DNA of 64,000 nucleotides, taken from Limnanthes douglasii subsp. nivea. Taxonomy: Eukaryota; Streptophyta; Magnoliopsida; Brassicales; Limnanthaceae. Below are positions 23,353 to 34,563 of this stretch, in pieces. Location: assembly GCA_036936605.1 (NCBI GenBank), contig JAUPFV010000001.1, forward strand, positions 318,830,250 to 318,894,249, read 5' to 3'. The notes under the pieces are model-generated. The model did no database searches, had not been told where the DNA came from, and saw nothing but the letters and a program-made list of their open reading frames with translations. The position numbers and the translations under genes are program-made. Within the stretch, counting starts at the first letter, position 1. Each line of letters opens with the position of its first letter.

Positions 23353-24375
23353 CAGTTAGAGAGGGTACCCTCGGATTTGGAAGAGAGGAGTTTACTTTTT
23401 TAGAAGGAAAAATGAAGAAATAGAGGAGTTTACTTTTTTAGAAGGAAAAGTGCTTCGGATTGGAACTTTATTGACCCATTTTCTACGTCAACAACAACTT
23501 TATCTCAGAATTTGGATGTCTTCGCTTGGAAGACATAAGATGTAACAGGATTACCTATTGAAGTAATTTGGCACAACTTGTCCATAAATCCGAAGGTCAA
23601 ACCGGTGATTAAAAAAATGAGAGCATTTTCCTCGGAAAAAGCGAAAGCAATCGTTACAGAAGTGGATCGGTTTTCTAAGGTCGGACACTAAAGGGAATCA
23701 TAGTATCCTTTGTGGACGGCGAATCCGGTGGTGGTTAAAAAGAAGAATGGGAAATGAAGGATGTGTGTGGATTTTACAGATTTGAATAGAGCTTTCCCCA
23801 AAGATCCATTTCTAGTTCCTCAAATAGATAAGTTGATTGATTCCACTTCAGGCAACAAAATTTTGACTTTTGTGGATGCTTTCGCAGGGTATAATCATAT
23901 CCAAATGGATCCAAAGGATCAAGAGTGCACGACTTTTATAACTGATAGGGGCTTTCATTGTTATAGAGTGATACCCTTCAGACTGAAGAATGCTGGAGCC
24001 ACTTATCAGAGATTAATGAATAAAGCTTTTGCTACGCAGATCGGAAAAAATATGGAAGTATATATAGACGTTATGGTAGTGAAAAGTTCAAGGGACGAAG
24101 TGCATCTTGATGATCTAGAGGAAGCTTTTTTGAATCTAAGAGCGATCAGGTTGAAATTAAATCCCGAGAAGTGTACCTTCAGAGTTCGATTAGGGAAGTT
24201 TTTGGGTTTTATTATTAGTGAAAAAAGAATAGAAGCCGACCCAGAACAGTTAAAAGCTTTGATGACAATGAATTCACCTCGATCAATCAAAGAAGTGCAA
24301 ATACTGACAGGAAGGTTAGTAGCACTTAATCGATTTATTTCACGATTTTTTGAAAAATGCTTTCCTTTCTTTTAA
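23353..24375 (+). pseudogene. Element B reverse transcriptase
   Basis: A 38-bp tandem duplication (from 23384 and 23422) disrupts the linker just after the TAG. RT palm then reads from about 23590 with two stops, and is open from 23761: CVDFTDLNRAFPKDPFLVPQ, TFVDAFAGYNHIQMDPKDQE, RVIPFRLKNAGATYQRLMNK. The catalytic box is YIDVMVVKS at about 24060, where YIDD is expected, so the second catalytic Asp is lost. The thumb/connection and start of RNase H (LTGRLVALNRFISRFFEKC) reach a stop at 24373. Confidence 0.88.
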
Positions 24376-25270
24376 GTGTTACGAGGACCTAACAGGTTCG
24401 AATGGACGTCGGAATGTGAAGCAGCGTTCACAAACATTTAAAATTTGTTGTCATCACCAAAAATATTAACAAAGCCTCGAAATGGGGAGAAATTATTCTT
24501 GTACATCGCCGTATCGAATTTTGCACTCAGCGCAGTGCTAATGAGTGAAGATTCAGGAATTCCGAAGCCGGCATATTACGTTAATAAAAGTCTGATGGCA
24601 GCAGAAAAGAGATATATTAAGTTGGAGAAGCTGGCTTTAGCATTGGTGATTTCCGCTAGGAAGATGCGTCAATATTTTCAAGCTTATGCTATAGAAGTCC
24701 AAACTTCATTCCCCTTAAAAAAATGTATTAGAACGACCTGATATTTCGGGGAGAATGACCAAATGGTCAGTGGAGTTAGGGGACTACGATATTTTATTTA
24801 CACCTCGAATAGCGATCAAGGCACAAGCACTGCTGATTTTTTTTGATGAGTTCCACTCAAATCGATCGTATGAGGAAGAAAGTAAAAAAACTTTACCTAT
24901 AGATTCGAGGTGGATTGTTCGAACGAATGGAGGGTCCAGTATTTCAGGGTGCAGTGCTGGGATTCAATTGGTAGCTCCGACGGGGAAACAATGGTCCAAT
25001 CAATTAAATTTGGTTTTCATGCTTCAAACAATGAAGTTGAGTACGAAGCTGCTTTGGCAGGTTTGATATTGGCAAAAATTTGTGGGGCGACTTCAATATG
25101 TCTAGAAAAGGATTCTCAGTTATTGGCAAATCAGGTATCCGAATTTTCCTAAGCAAAGAAGGATCGTTTGATTTTATATCTTCGGGAGCTTCAGAATTTA
25201 ATGCTTTTGTTTGACAATGTGGTTGTGGAATATATTGGGCGATGAAGTAACATGATGGCTCATTGTTTAG
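24376..25270 (+). pseudogene. Element B RNase H and archaeal-type RNase H
   Basis: First RNase H: PRNGEKLFLYIAVSNFALSA, YYVNKSLMAAEKRYIKLEKL, LVISARKMRQYFQAYAI (24445-24720). A frameshift at about 24735 precedes MTKWSVELGDYDILFTPR. The archaeal-type domain starts WIVRTNGGSSISGCSAGIQL (24910), where the usual first catalytic Asp of RTDGGSS is Asn. A second frameshift near 25000 leads to FHASNNEVEYEAALAGLILA and EKDSQLLANQ. Not functional. Confidence 0.85.
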
Positions 25271-25289
25271 CAAATGTTGCCTAAAAGGA

Positions 25290-26625
25290 AGAATATCCTT
25301 GTATTTTGGTACAAGAAAATCCTTCAATTGTTACTCAATCTAGCCAATGTGAAATTATAGAAGAATTTTTTGTCTCTGATGAAAGCCGATATGATTGGCG
25401 ATCGGATATTCTTAATTTTTTTACCCAAGGATTATTGCCAGATGATTCTCAATTGGCTAAAAGGTTAAGGGGTAAAGCCTTCAGATATTTAGTTATGGAT
25501 GAAATTTTATATAAAAAGGCATTAAGCAGACCATACTTGTAGGGTTTTACTGGCCTACAATCATAAGAAGTATTGTCATATTTGCATGATGGTGAAGGGT
25601 AAGATCATTGTGGGTTTAAAGATTTATCGTGTAGAGTTTTACTTGTAGGGTTTTACTGGCCTACAATCATAAACGATGCTAAGAATTTAGTCTGAGGTTG
25701 TGATACTTGTCAGAGATTTTCTAATGCTAATCACAGACCAGCAGTACCGCTTATGTCTATATATGAGGTGATACCATTTGATAGATCGGAAATTGATTTG
25801 GTGGGACCTTTGTCGATGACCTCTGGGGGAAGGCAGATGATAATTGTGGCGGTGGATTATTTTACGAAGTGGGCAAAAGCAGATCCGCTATCAGGCACAA
25901 AAGCAAAGGATGTCATCAAATTTATTGATGAATAAAATTCTATTGTCGTTTTGGGGTTCCTCGGAGAATTACAACAAATAATGACCCTCAATTTAACAAT
26001 AGGGAAATGCCTGCATTCTGTACTTCTAAAGGGATTCAGCAATGTTTTTTGACGCCCTTTCACCCTCAATCTAATGGACAAGTGGAAGTGACAAATAGAA
26101 CTATTTTAGATGGCTTGAAGAAGAATCTATCGGGGGCAGTATGAAAATGGCCAAATTATTTGCAAGAGGTGATTTGGGCTTATCGAACACCTCCAAGAGA
26201 GGCTATAAAAGAGACTCATTTTGCTTTGGCATATGGTATGGATGCAGTTAGCCCTATTGAATCTACGATGTCATATCTTAGAATATCTCAATATTCTAGA
26301 AAGATTTAGGGCAAATTTGGATTTGATTGAGGAAAAAAGGGTTCGAGCTTATTTGAATGCAATACATTATCAAACTCTTATGAGAAGTAGATATGATTCG
26401 AAGCTGAAAAGAAGAAAATTTAAATAAGGTGATAAAGTGTTGAGAAAAAATTTCCTACACACAAAGGAAAAGAACCTCGGAAAAATGGCTCCAAATTGGG
26501 AAGGGCCTTATACAGTTGTTGAAAGAATTAAGTCGGGGTCTTATCGTCTTTGTGCTTTCGAGGGGATAATGTTACAACATCCATGGAATATTCAACACTT
26601 AAGCTTTATTGGGAGTAGACACGTT
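25290..26625 (+). pseudogene. Element B integrase
   Basis: N-terminal linker DWRSDILNFFTQGLLPDDSQ at 25390, then zinc-finger region LHDGEG, HCGFK, CDTCQRF. A 32-bp piece encoding LVGFYWPTI occurs twice (25534-25565 and 25640-25671); the first copy stands where LLRCLG is expected. Core: EIDLVGPLS (first Asp kept), TNNDPQFNN where TTDNGPQFDN is expected (second Asp lost), VEVTNRTI (Glu kept). Tail: KVLRKNFLHTKEKNLGKMAP, GPYTVVERIKSGSYRL, HPWNIQHLS. Stops at 25540, 25933 and 26427. Confidence 0.87.
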
Positions 26626-26660
26626 TTTGTACTTTGGAATTTTTGTTTTGAATGGCGCAC

Positions 26661-26706
26661 TCTTTCCTACCCTGTTGGCCCATAAAGGTTTTAACGAGGT
26701 GCCATG
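26661..26706 (+). promoter_or_regulatory. Conserved post-pol motif (B)
   Basis: CTTTCCTACCCTGTTGGCCC followed by GGTTTTAACGAGGTGCC. It occupies the same place as the hairpin motif of A, C, D and G, but the right arm (CATAAAGG) pairs poorly. Confidence 0.4.
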
Positions 26707-27220
26707 TACATGTACATATTCAACTTTATCAATAAAGTTCGTTTTTTGGCCAATGGTTGTTTACATTTATTTGGACACTATTTTAACAAATCATCAAAGA
26801 TTGATCACCTTTGAGATTAGTTAAGAATAGAATATTCTGAAGTGTTTATGACACTTTTTGAAGAGATAACCATGTTTTATAACCACATTACATTTATTAT
26901 TTCAAAGTGAATGCTTAAAAGCGCACTGAGAATTTTATGAGCTAATCAAGCTTAACAACATATTCATATCTTTTCGAAGAGATACAATTTTTTCGAAGAA
27001 TTATAATATCCATTATTTTTTATTAAGGTATTTGAGGTGGTAAGTTTATGTTATTTTGTTAAAATTTTATAATCATTTTGTTTATTAAGTATTTAGCATC
27101 GAATAATATGTAAGAGAATGGTAACATACAAAAACTCTTTGTCATTTAAATCAAGTTGTTAAAATATAAAAATAGATATTCTCATTAGACAAAGACAAAA
27201 AAAAAAGTTTGAAAGGGTAG
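26707..27220. other. Convergent spacer of element B
   Basis: AT-rich, about 510 bp between the 3' ends of pol and the antisense gene. It contains TTTTCGAAGA words (26970-27000). No gene and no clear tandem repeat seen. Confidence 0.55.
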
Positions 27221-28453
27221 TTAGTCAGAAGATTCTTCTTCTTCGGATGACTCGTCTTCTGAAGATGATGAGCTAGGAACAGGGTCGAAAGCTTCACTTG
27301 GACGTTTTTCTTCAGGAATGTCGTTCCAAAAATTTGTAAGGTTGATTTTTGGATAAGCAGCATGAAGTTCTCGAAGAAGAAGGATGGTTGCATCTTTTTT
27401 TCCGACGTGAATAGCTGTTTGCATATCCTTTGAAAGCTCCGCTTCGGCATCAGTTACAGCAGCAACTTTTTCTGCTTCGAAATTCTTCTTCAGTTTCTCT
27501 ATTTCATCGGTCAACTCTTTGTTTTTTTCTTCACAAAGAGTTAGAGAATTTTGAAGTGTGGTGGAGTTGGATTTTTCTATATTCAATTCAGCAACATGCT
27601 CGGTTTTGAGTTTCTTTATTTTTTTCTTCATGAGATTTTGTCAGCAGCTCTGTATCAACCATATGCTTGATTCGAAGATGATCCTTTATACAGAGAGCGC
27701 CTTTTATCAGCTCGGATCTAGCCATCTCATAACCATAAAATTGTTTGGCTACATTGCTGTGCAAAGTCTCTCTAAATTTCTTTTCAGCTTCATAAGATTC
27801 CTTATAGTAAACCATATCTTTAGCCAACTGTTTGAGATGGTCTTGAGAGGCTTCGATTTGAGAGGTAAGAGTTTTTGCAGCAGCGTCAAGATCGGAAAAT
27901 GGTTGAAGAACGATGACAATTGCAGGATTTGGATGAGGACTACGAAATTCTGATGTACTAGGCTTGTGAATCATATCTAGAGATGTTACAGGTCCGTAAG
28001 AACGAGTAACTTCTGGAAGAACTTTGTATGGGGTAGGCCTCGCAAAATCAATCATGTGATTTTGGATGACTTGAATAATAGGGTCTTCTTCACCAGCAAG
28101 CGCTTCTGTGTTCTCGAAATTCATAAACATATTTGGGTCGAAGCTTGTAGAAGCATGATAAACGGTGGGCGAATTGTCATCAACGAGAATCACAGGATTG
28201 TCTTTGTTAGAATGTTATTCATTCGAAGGGTTTGGGGGTGTTGTTCGTTTCCACTAGCATCGTCTTTGTTTTCATCAACCAAATTGTACGAAGTGATTTT
28301 CCTCTGTTTCTTTTTCTTTCTGAAGGAATCAGAAGATATTTGTTTTCTTTGATGATGGTTCTTGAACTTTTCCCTCTTCGATGGGCGAAATAGGTTGTTC
28401 TGCAACTTTACGTTTTTAACGCTTTGGTTTCGAGGGTGTGGAAGGGTTAGCAC
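27221..28453 (-). pseudogene. Element B antisense gene, 3' half
   Basis: Minus-strand frames 28453-28190, 28193-27588 and 27631-27221 form one protein broken by two frameshifts. A Ser/Lys-rich basic region is followed by SLDMIHKPSTSEFRSPHPNP, then a long coiled coil (SQIEASQDHLKQLAKDMVYY; EKNKELTDEIEKLKKNFEAE), then LLLRELHAAYPKINLTNFWN and an acidic Ser/Glu tail (SSSSSEDESSEEEESSD). This is the same architecture as D's antisense protein (LLFHEKFPKRNLGDLW, then acidic tail) at low identity. Element C is inserted at its upstream end; the 5' half continues at 48983. Confidence 0.75.
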
Positions 28454-28861
28454 TGATGAGTCCGGATCATGTTACCTCTACGGACAGGGACAGTTCGGAC
28501 AGAGACCACCTGACCAGACAGGGCAGTTCGAACACCTCATCCATTGGATTGTTCGAACAAGAACTAAAGTACTTAAAAACCTAATCACTTCTTGACTAAG
28601 CTGGCTGCTCTCCTACTAAGAGCTCATGGGTCCTTAAACTTGACCTGGGTCCATTAAACATAACCCGAAAGCCCATAAGGCCCAAATGTAAGGGTATAAA
28701 TACCCAACCACCAATATTAAATGAGGGTAATGAAAATTAAATACAACCAGACTGCTTAATTCTCCCTCTACTCTCTACTCAAACATTAAATACTTACAAA
28801 CTTCCACAAAACTCCAGACAAAAATTACAAACTTACCCTCAGATGAAAATAAATCTCACCA
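28454..28861 (+). repeat. Element C 5' LTR
   Basis: 408 bp, TGATGAGTCC to CTCACCA. A TATA box TATAAATA at 28695-28702 would place the transcript start about 130 bases before the LTR end. Confidence 0.95.
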
Positions 28862-28863
28862 AA

Positions 28864-28883
28864 TTGGCGACCACAGTGGGAGC
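28864..28883 (+). other. Element C primer-binding site
   Basis: TTGGCGACCACAGTGGGAGC two bases after the LTR. Shared with D, G and (mutated) A. Probably complementary to a tRNA-Arg isoacceptor, by analogy with other Tat elements. Confidence 0.75.
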
Positions 28884-28934
28884 ACAACGGTGCCTGAATC
28901 AAGCATTCGAAACCAACAGGAAAAATCAGTCCGA

Positions 28935-30740
28935 ATGAATCCGGACGCCCCGGAAGTACCACCAGCTTTGCTTGAATTTGTGGGTGAAAATGATGAATAT
29001 ACCATCGGGGAGCGTGATAGATTAAAGGGCGAGATAGAAGCTCTGATGGCAGAAAAGGCTAAGATAGGCATGAAAGAGAAGTCAAAAGCATCAGTCGCTC
29101 ATCATACCGAAAACCCTAGAGAGCATAAGCCTTCGAAGACTCATGTGAGTACCAAGAAGACTCATGCTAGCTCCAAAAAGTCTCACCGGTCTAAACCAGT
29201 GGAGAGTTTTGACTCAGACTCAGAGTCTTCGGGTAGCTCCTCGGATGAGGAAGGAGTTGAAGAGTCCTTGTCCTCCAGCAGTGATGAGGGCCGATCCAAA
29301 AAGAAGCAAAAGTTGATTAAAAAATATTCAAGAAAAAAGGATAGACATGGGCAATTGAAGAGGAATATAGGCAAGGGATCATCTCACAGCCGGAGGCACG
29401 TAGACCGGATGCTGATGGATCCTTTTGCCTTCCACGATGAACCAGGTATCTTTGCAACTCCCAATGAGGATACTGTGTTCAGTCGTGGCCAGAATTGGAG
29501 AAAATCTCCATTGTCTTCCAAGATTCTATCCGGAAACCTCCCTAAGAGGTTCGATAGCACTAAAATGGAGAAGTACGATAGCAGTACTGATCCGGACAAC
29601 CACTTGGAGCAATTTAAAAACTTCATGATGAATTTTGATGATGGCGATAAGTTACTCTGTAGAGCATTCTCCCAATCCTTTACGGGGAGTGCTCTAAAGT
29701 GGTATAACAGCCTACCTCAAGGCTGCATCAAGAATTTTGATACCTTTTGGGTGGCCTTTCGAAGGCAGTTTGTTGGGAGTAAAGAGTTGAAGGGAAATGG
29801 GGACACGATAATCCATTATGCCCAAGAACCAAACGAATCATTGAAAGAATACATAAGTCGTTTTGTAAACACCAAAAATGGGTTGGCTGATTGCTTCGAG
29901 CAAGTAGCAATAACATCCTTGAGACAGGGCTTAAACCCTGGAAATTTGGCTGATTCAGTGACCAGAAAGAAAGCTATGACTTGGGGAGGTTTGCTGATTC
30001 AAGTCGGAAATAAAATCAATGTTGATGAAACAAAGAAAACTAGGGTGCACAGGTAGGTGAGGTCTGCCCCAGTTGCCCCAAACCCCAATCAAAATCAGTC
30101 CGGGAACAAGGCAAGGGAGACCGGACAGGGGCATAACCGGGCTAAAGCTCAATCTCAGCCAGCTGCACCTGCCCAGAGTCAACAATCTAGAAATAAGAGA
30201 GGTCCTTGGGTTCAACCGGAGTGGTTTGCAGAATTAAAAGAAAGTGTGGCCACCATTTATGATAAAACAAAGGAAGAAGTGCACTATAGAAGACCGTATG
30301 CACTGCAATCTCCTCGGGAACATCGTAACAACTCTTTCTGCCAGTACCATAATGATACTAGCCATACCACTGATGATTGTATAGCCTTGAAACAAGAAGT
30401 CCAGAACTTGATTGAAAGAGGAAAGCTGGGGGCATATGTCAAAAGAAGAGGAGGAAATAGGCCTGATAATGCTCATCGGGTTGGTCCAAGCAATGCTACT
30501 CCTGAGGGAGCTATGGTTACAATCAAAAGATTTGATGTAGAATCAGGATACTTGGATCCTGATCCAACTCGAAATAGAGTGGGTGCCATTGAGGAATGTT
30601 GTAAAACGGTCTCCGGGCTTATTAAGTTTTTTGAGTCACTTACAATTTTCGGAGGGGATACTATGATAGCTCCTACTGCTTCTTCGAGGAAAAGGCACGT
30701 TCATACTTTAGCCACCCAGCTAGAAGGAGGCATGACCTCC
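28935..30740 (+). pseudogene. gag: Element C gag (one premature stop)
   Basis: The ATG at 28935 begins MNPDAPEVPPALLEFVGEND. Then come a short helical segment (ERDRLKGEIEALMAEKAK), His/Ser/Lys-rich sequence, a Ser/Asp/Glu acidic run (SSGSSSDEEGVEESLSSSSD), and a basic run (KKKQKLIKKYSRKKDRHG) that could serve as a nuclear signal. The capsid follows (LPKRFDSTKMEKYDSSTDPD; ALKWYNSLPQGCIKNFDTFW). A TAG at 30054 replaces the CAG that D has there. The nucleocapsid knuckle is CQYHNDTSHTTDDC at 30339 (CX2HX4HX4C). Apart from the one stop the reading is continuous. Confidence 0.92.
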
Positions 30741-31275
30741 TATCAATCACAAATTCCATTTCCCTTCATTGTTTTCGATGAAGATGACTTAAGGGATATA
30801 GCTGACCCTCATGAAGATGTTGTTGTCATAGGAGCATCCATTGGGGGCAATGACATAAGGCGAATCTTGGTGGATAGTGGAAGCTCAGCCAATATCCTCT
30901 TCTTAACCACTTACAAAAAGATAAAAAAATCCAGCCATAATTCAGCGTTCAGATAGTTCAATTGTGGGTTTCACTGGGAGCTCAGCAGATGTGATCGGGG
31001 AGTTCGAAGAGGAAGTTTTGTTGGGCAAGGGCCCTTTCAAGAAGATGGCCAGGATACTTTTTATTGTGGTGGATTGACCCACTTGTTATAATGCTATTTT
31101 AGGGAGGTCTTGGATCTCTAGGATGCATGCGGTAGCCTCGACAGTCCACCAATGTTTGAAATATGCTGTTCAAGGACAAGTGGGAGTTGTCTGAAGCAGT
31201 CAGAAGGTTGCAAGAGAGTGTTATGCTACAGCACTGGCTCCACGGACGTTGGGGGCAGTTCGTATCAACGAAGAA
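30741..31275 (+). pseudogene. Element C protease
   Basis: Linker PFIVFDEDDLRDIADPHEDV, then the active site VDSGSSANILF near 30873 (Asp-Ser-Gly, a variant other aspartic proteases tolerate; D has Asp-Thr-Gly). One extra A in an A-run near 30925 shifts the frame. The flap and following region continue in the new frame (FTGSSADVIGEFEEEVLLGK, YNAILGRSWISRMHAVASTV) with two TGA stops, at 31076 and 31192. The second most likely comes from an Arg CGA codon, by comparison with D. The frame then reaches the conserved TAG at 31276. Confidence 0.87.
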
Positions 31276-31278
31276 TAG
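31276..31278 (+). promoter_or_regulatory. Conserved in-frame TAG at the protease-RT junction (C)
   Basis: Context GAA TAG CAG TTT, with the same flanking protein sequence as D (VRINE before; QFEGL after). Unlike the other stops in C, this one has no sense-codon counterpart in any sister element. Confidence 0.65.
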
Positions 31279-32332
31279 CAGTTTGAGGGGCTTTCTGGGG
31301 GTGAGGGTGAAATTGATGACCCTAGAGAGACCCCTGGAGTATTGATACCGGTTGAAGAAGTTGAAACACATTCTTTAGAAGAGGGAAAAAGTGTTAAGAT
31401 AGGGTCCTAAATATCGTCCGAACTGAAGAATAGAATGTTGAATTTTCTAAAAGACCATCAACATGTTTTTGCTAGGTGCAATGCTGATGTAACTGGGGTT
31501 CCAGCAGATATTATATCACATCACATATCCATTCAGAGAGACATAGCACCTGTGGTACAAAAGAGAAGGTCTTTTTCCAAGGAAAAGGCTGATGTTATTG
31601 TTCAAGAAGTTGACAGGCTCACAAAAATGGGGCATATAAAGGAGTCTCAATATACTTTGTGGACTGCCAACCCGGTCTTGGTGAAAAAGAAAAATGGCAA
31701 GTGGTGTATGTGCATTGACTTCACAGATTTCAATAGGGCTTGCCTAAAATATTTATATCCAGTCCCCCGGATTGATCAGCTAGTAGATTCCACTTCTGGG
31801 AATAAACTACTCTACTTCATGGATGCTTTCTCCGGGTACAATCAGATTCAAGTAGATCCGAAGGATCAGGAGCATACCACGTTTGTCACTGACAGGGGTC
31901 TTCATTGCTACAAGGTGATGCCATTTGGATTGAAAAATGCTGGGGCTACTTATCAGAGATTGGTGAATAAAGCCTTTGTTAATCAAATTGGAAGGAATAT
32001 GGAAGTATATATTGATGACATGATGGTGAAAAGTGTGGATGAACAACTAAACTTGGCAGACCTCCAAGAAACTTTTGCTAATTTAGTAAAAGTGAATTTA
32101 AAGTTAAATCCAGAAAAATGTGTGTTCGGAGTGCAGTCCGGCAAATTCCTAGGTTATATAATAAGTGAGCAAGGGATACAGCCCGATCCAGACCAGCTTA
32201 ATGCTTTGTTCTAAATGAAGCCTCCTCGGAATGTTAAAGAAGTACAACGGTTGACTGGGAGGTTGGCTGCTTTAAATCGATTCATCTCAAGGTATTCAGA
32301 CAGATGTGCCCCGTTTTTTCAAACTCTAAAGG
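31279..32332 (+). pseudogene. Element C reverse transcriptase (nearly intact)
   Basis: One TAA at about 31408 lies before the RT proper. From 31435 there is an open frame of 259 codons: KRRSFSKEKADVIVQEVDRL, CIDFTDFNRACLKYLYPVPR, FMDAFSGYNQIQVDPKDQEH, VMPFGLKNAGATYQRLVNKA, and the intact catalytic box YIDDMMVKS near 32010. It stops at 32212 (TAA where D has CAA). The next stretch (RLTGRLAALNRFISRYSDRC) ends in a deletion of about 75 bp near 32360, seen by comparison with D, which shifts the frame. Confidence 0.9.
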
Positions 32333-33163
32333 GTGAAAAGAGATTTGACTGGAATTCACAGTGCTGATGGAGAGACACTTTTCGTACACTTGGCAGTTTC
32401 AAGTTGTGCCATCAGTGCTGTATTGGTAAGAGAGGTGGATAATTACCCCCATCCGGTGTACTACATCAGCAAGAGCTTGATAGATACAGAAAAACGCTAT
32501 TTAAAGCTCGAAAAAATAGCATTAGCCTTGGTAATTGCTGCAAGGAGGATGAGGCCTTATTTTCAGGCTCATCCTATTATCGTCAGGACATCTTTTCCTT
32601 TGAAGAATGCCCTTCAAAAGGCAGACATTTCAAGTAGAATGACTAAATGGTCAGTGGAATTGGGGGACTTTGATATTGATTTTTCTCCTCGAACAGCAGT
32701 CAAAGCCCAAGCCGTGGCTGATTTTTTAGTTGAATTCCACTCTGATAGGGATACAGAGCAGACTACTGAGATGAAAGACAAAAAGGTTTGGGTCGTCCGG
32801 ACGGATGGTGGATCCAGCACTATGGGATGTGGTGCAGGAGTGTGCTTGACTTCTCCATATGGTGACAAAATGTACCAGGCTATATGTTTTGCTTTTAGGG
32901 CTTCCAACAATGAGTCTGAATACGAAGCAGCTATAGCTGGTTTAAAGTTAGCCTATATTTGTGGGGCCAAAAGGGTCAACTTGATGAGTGATTCTCAGCT
33001 TCTTATCCACCATGCGCAAGGTCAATCTGAGGCGAAAAAGGAGCAACTAGTGAAGTACTTGCTTCTTCTTAAAAATGAGGCTCTTAAGTTCAAAACCGTT
33101 GTTTATGAGCATATACCCCGGGCAGAGAATTAACTAGCAGATTCATTGGCAACCATAGCATAC
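32333..33163 (+). pseudogene. Element C RNase H plus archaeal-type RNase H
   Basis: An open frame of 266 codons joined to RT by the frameshift. First RNase H: ETLFVHLAVSSCAISAVLVR, ISKSLIDTEKRYLKLEKIAL, AARRMRPYFQAHPIIVRTSF, SRMTKWSVELGDFDIDFSPR. Second, archaeal-type RNase H: WVVRTDGGSSTMGCGAGVCL (first Asp), ASNNESEYEAAIAGLKLAYI (Glu), MSDSQLLIHHAQGQSEAKKE (Asp). One TAA at 33131 separates it from ADSLATIAYTE, which holds the last acidic residue and runs on into integrase. All recognised catalytic residues are present. Confidence 0.9.
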
Positions 33164-34504
33164 ACTGAGTCATATCCTTGGATCCATGTACTGGAGAGCC
33201 CTTCCATTCAACTTGATATGGGTAAAGAGGAACAAATTTTCGATGTACAGATGAAACAACCTCAAGATTGGAGATTTCCTCTCCTACAATACCTATCCGA
33301 TGACATCTTGCCTCCGGATAAATCACTAGCAAGAAAAATGAATCACAAAGCTCGTGGATGTATCATACTAAGAGACGTTCTGTACAAAAAATCTTACAGT
33401 AAACCTCTTTTGCGATGTTTGGGAGATGATGAGTCTCAGGTAGTCCTCTACGAATTACATGATGGCGAGGGATCAGCTCACTGTGGATTCAGGGTTCTAA
33501 CAAGGAGAGTTTTACTGGCTGGCTATTACTGGCCCTCTATAATGCAGGATGCTAAAGAGTTGGTGAGAAGGTGTGATCCATGCCAGAGGTATAGCAATGA
33601 AATTCATGTCCCAGCTATCCCTTTAGAGTCAATTTCTGAGCCTATACCTTTTGCTCGATGGGGGCTGGATTTATTGGGCCCTCTTCCTATGGCGTCCGGA
33701 GGGCGCAGAACTATAATTGTTGCTATAGATTACTTTTCGAAGTGGATTGAAGCAGCCCCCCTGGCAGGAACAACATCAAAAGCTGTCATAAAATTCATTT
33801 TATCCAACATCTGTTGCAGATTTGGTGTTCCACAAAAGATAACGACAGACAATGGGCCACAGTTCGACAACAAGGAAATGGAGAGTTTATGTGCCTCAAA
33901 GGGTATACAGCATTGTTTCTCTTCACCTTTCCACCCACAAGCGAATGGTCAGGTTGAAGTGGCTAACAGAACTATACTGTCCGGTTTAAAGAAGAATTTG
34001 GAAGGGGCTGCTGGGAAGTGGCCTAGCTATTTACAAGAGGTTTTGTGGGCCTACCGGACTACACATGGGGCTGAAACACAAGAGTCACCTTTTGCATTGG
34101 TCTATGGGATGAATGCAATAGCCCCCATAGAGGCAACTCTCCCCTCATTTCAGGTTCACAACTTCTCCGAACACGCAAACGAAGTGGCAGTCAGAGGTCA
34201 GCTTGACCTAATAGAGGAAAGACGAGTTAAGGCTCACCTAAGGGCTGCGCACTATCAGGGTTTGATGAGAAGCAGATTTGCTTCTAGAGTTAAAAGAAGA
34301 GATTTCCAGCCGGAGGACAAGGTATTGAGGAAAGTCTTCTTACACACTAAAGAGAAGCTGCTCGGAAAACTGGCCCCAACTTGGGAAGGACCTTATATGG
34401 TCATTGAAAGGCTTAAACCTGGAACATATTGGCTCGAAGACAAGGATGGAAGGGTTTTAAATCACCCTTGGAATATTGAGCATCTCCGGATGTACTTGGA
34501 ATAG
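33146..34504 (+). CDS. Element C integrase (intact frame)
   Basis: Open for 452 codons to the natural stop, in the frame of the preceding RNase H. Zinc-binding HHCC: LHDGEGSAHCGF and RRCDPCQRY. Catalytic D,D,E: WGLDLLGPLP, TTDNGPQFDN, GQVEVANRTI. C-terminal module: RRDFQPEDKVLRKVFLHTKE, LAPTWEGPYMVIERLKPGTY, ending HPWNIEHLRMYLE. The normal product would be released from a polyprotein, so the first codon of this stretch is not a real start. It is the best-preserved integrase in the window. Other parts of C are broken, so C itself should not be mobile on its own. Confidence 0.92.
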   Translation: MATIAYTESYPWIHVLESPSIQLDMGKEEQIFDVQMKQPQDWRFPLLQYLSDDILPPDKSLARKMNHKARGCIILRDVLYKKSYSKPLLRCLGDDESQVVLYELHDGEGSAHCGFRVLTRRVLLAGYYWPSIMQDAKELVRRCDPCQRYSNEIHVPAIPLESISEPIPFARWGLDLLGPLPMASGGRRTIIVAIDYFSKWIEAAPLAGTTSKAVIKFILSNICCRFGVPQKITTDNGPQFDNKEMESLCASKGIQHCFSSPFHPQANGQVEVANRTILSGLKKNLEGAAGKWPSYLQEVLWAYRTTHGAETQESPFALVYGMNAIAPIEATLPSFQVHNFSEHANEVAVRGQLDLIEERRVKAHLRAAHYQGLMRSRFASRVKRRDFQPEDKVLRKVFLHTKEKLLGKLAPTWEGPYMVIERLKPGTYWLEDKDGRVLNHPWNIEHLRMYLE

Positions 34505-34563
34505 AAGCTATGTAAATATTTACTTGTTTAAAAATCCATGTAAATATTTGGGGGCATACTCTT

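Noticed and set aside
27558..28352. Plus-strand frames of 131 and 98 codons
   Set aside because: They are shadows of B's antisense gene, whose minus-strand reading has coiled-coil and acidic-tail features shared with D.
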